From Apus apus (Eukaryota; Chordata; Aves; Apodiformes; Apodidae): a stretch of DNA of 64,000 nt. The number at the start of each line of letters is the position of its first letter. Within the stretch, counting starts at the first letter, position 1. The position numbers and the translations under genes were made by a program. The notes under the pieces were generated by a model. It saw only the letters and a program-made list of their open reading frames with translations. It made no database searches and was not told the DNA's origin. Positions 63,485 to 64,000 of this stretch are shown here, piece by piece. The DNA lies in NCBI RefSeq assembly GCF_020740795.1, contig NC_067312.1, positions 64,500,905 to 64,564,904 of the forward strand. Reading direction: 5' to 3'.

Positions 63485-63646
63485 CTTTTTGTGTGTGTGT
63501 GGTTTATTTTTTCTTTTTTTTGCTTGTTTGTTTTGTTCTGTTTTGTGTTTTTTTGTTGTTTTGTTGTTTTTTTGTAGGTTTTTAAATTTTTTGTGTTTTT
63601 TTTTTCAGTAGGTTTTTTATAGTTATTTATTTATTTATTTATTTTA
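63485..63646 (+). repeat. T/G-rich tract ending in (TTTA)n
   Basis: TG repeat at 63,490-63,500, then T- and GTT-rich sequence, then TTTATTTATTTATTTA up to about 63,646. Confidence 0.93.
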
Positions 63647-63809
63647 TTCCTGCTGTAGTTAATAGTAGCATGCTGTTGGATCTACTATTATCCCAGGTCT
63701 CAAAGAAGCAAACCTTTTGGCTGGCAGATAGCAGACAAAACTAATTTAATATACAGAAAGCAAATAAAACTTCTTATAGAAGATTTTTTTTTCTTTTTAG
63801 CTTTTTTTT

Positions 63810-63861
63810 CCCCACCCCTCCCCCCACCCCCCCCATGTGTGTCTGTGTGTCTGTGTGTGTT
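63810..63861 (+). repeat. C-rich tract plus (TG)n
   Basis: C runs of 4, 4, 6 and 8 separated by single A or T residues (63,810-63,834), then TG-rich sequence with TCTG interruptions to 63,861. The minus strand has four G runs with one-base loops, a canonical G-quadruplex arrangement. Confidence 0.93.
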
Positions 63862-64000
63862 TTTCTGGTGGGGTGTGTAGGGTGACAGTGCCATTACAGG
63901 ACTTTTTGATCTGGGGATTCTACAACAAGCAACCAGAGGGACTTCTGCAATTCTTGCAAATCATATATCCAGTCATTATAATGCAGTGCACAAAAAAAGC

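Noticed and set aside
1..64000. CRISPR array, bacterial operon, tRNA or rRNA genes
   Set aside because: No regularly spaced repeats, no prokaryotic gene density and no recognisable RNA gene; all evidence points to vertebrate non-coding DNA.

Overview
The window looks like ordinary non-coding DNA (intergenic or long-intron) from a bird. The main evidence is its set of CR1 (chicken repeat 1) LINE fragments. Several carry the typical avian CR1 3' end, with 8-bp ATTCTATG-like repeats next to a GGTTGGAAGGGACC-type segment, and most are 5'-truncated to a few hundred bases. A putative solo LTR resembles LTRs I know from avian endogenous retroviruses. I cannot assign species or order; a neoavian bird is a guess from the CR1 and LTR flavour. 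I found no host protein-coding exon, rRNA, tRNA, CRISPR array or bacterial-type gene. Apart from CR1 remains, open frames are short (at most about 150 codons) and resemble nothing I recognise.

Layout. 0.76-2.07 kb holds the best-preserved element: a minus-strand CR1 whose frame still covers most of the reverse transcriptase and the whole C-terminus, fused in frame to about 42 flanking codons. 2.1-24.5 kb is mostly unique sequence with simple repeats, two probable MIR-type SINE relics and two very old CR1-like relics. 24.47-25.07 kb is a second, shorter CR1 close to the first in sequence. 25.1-37.3 kb contains an old minus-strand CR1 piece (about 29.4-29.65 kb) and an old plus-strand CR1 ORF2 piece (about 31.8-32.6 kb). 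Two plus-strand CR1 tails lie at 37.3-37.6 and 39.6-40.0 kb. 45.99-48.02 kb is a cluster of three minus-strand insertions: two CR1s and the solo LTR. Another plus-strand CR1 tail is at 51.24-51.65 kb. The right end has an old minus-strand CR1 (about 58.9-59.3 kb), a MIR-like relic ending in a 59-bp T run (61.4-61.56 kb), and a T/G-rich plus C-rich low-complexity block (63.2-63.9 kb).

There is no operon or pathway to describe. The points most worth a second look are the intact chimeric RT frame, the layered CR1 age structure, the MIR-like relics (unusual in birds), two perfect inverted repeats, the G-quadruplex-prone tracts, and AT-rich segments that look like conserved non-coding elements. 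Family assignments come from remembered consensus sequences; no database search was run. No new biological system was identified.
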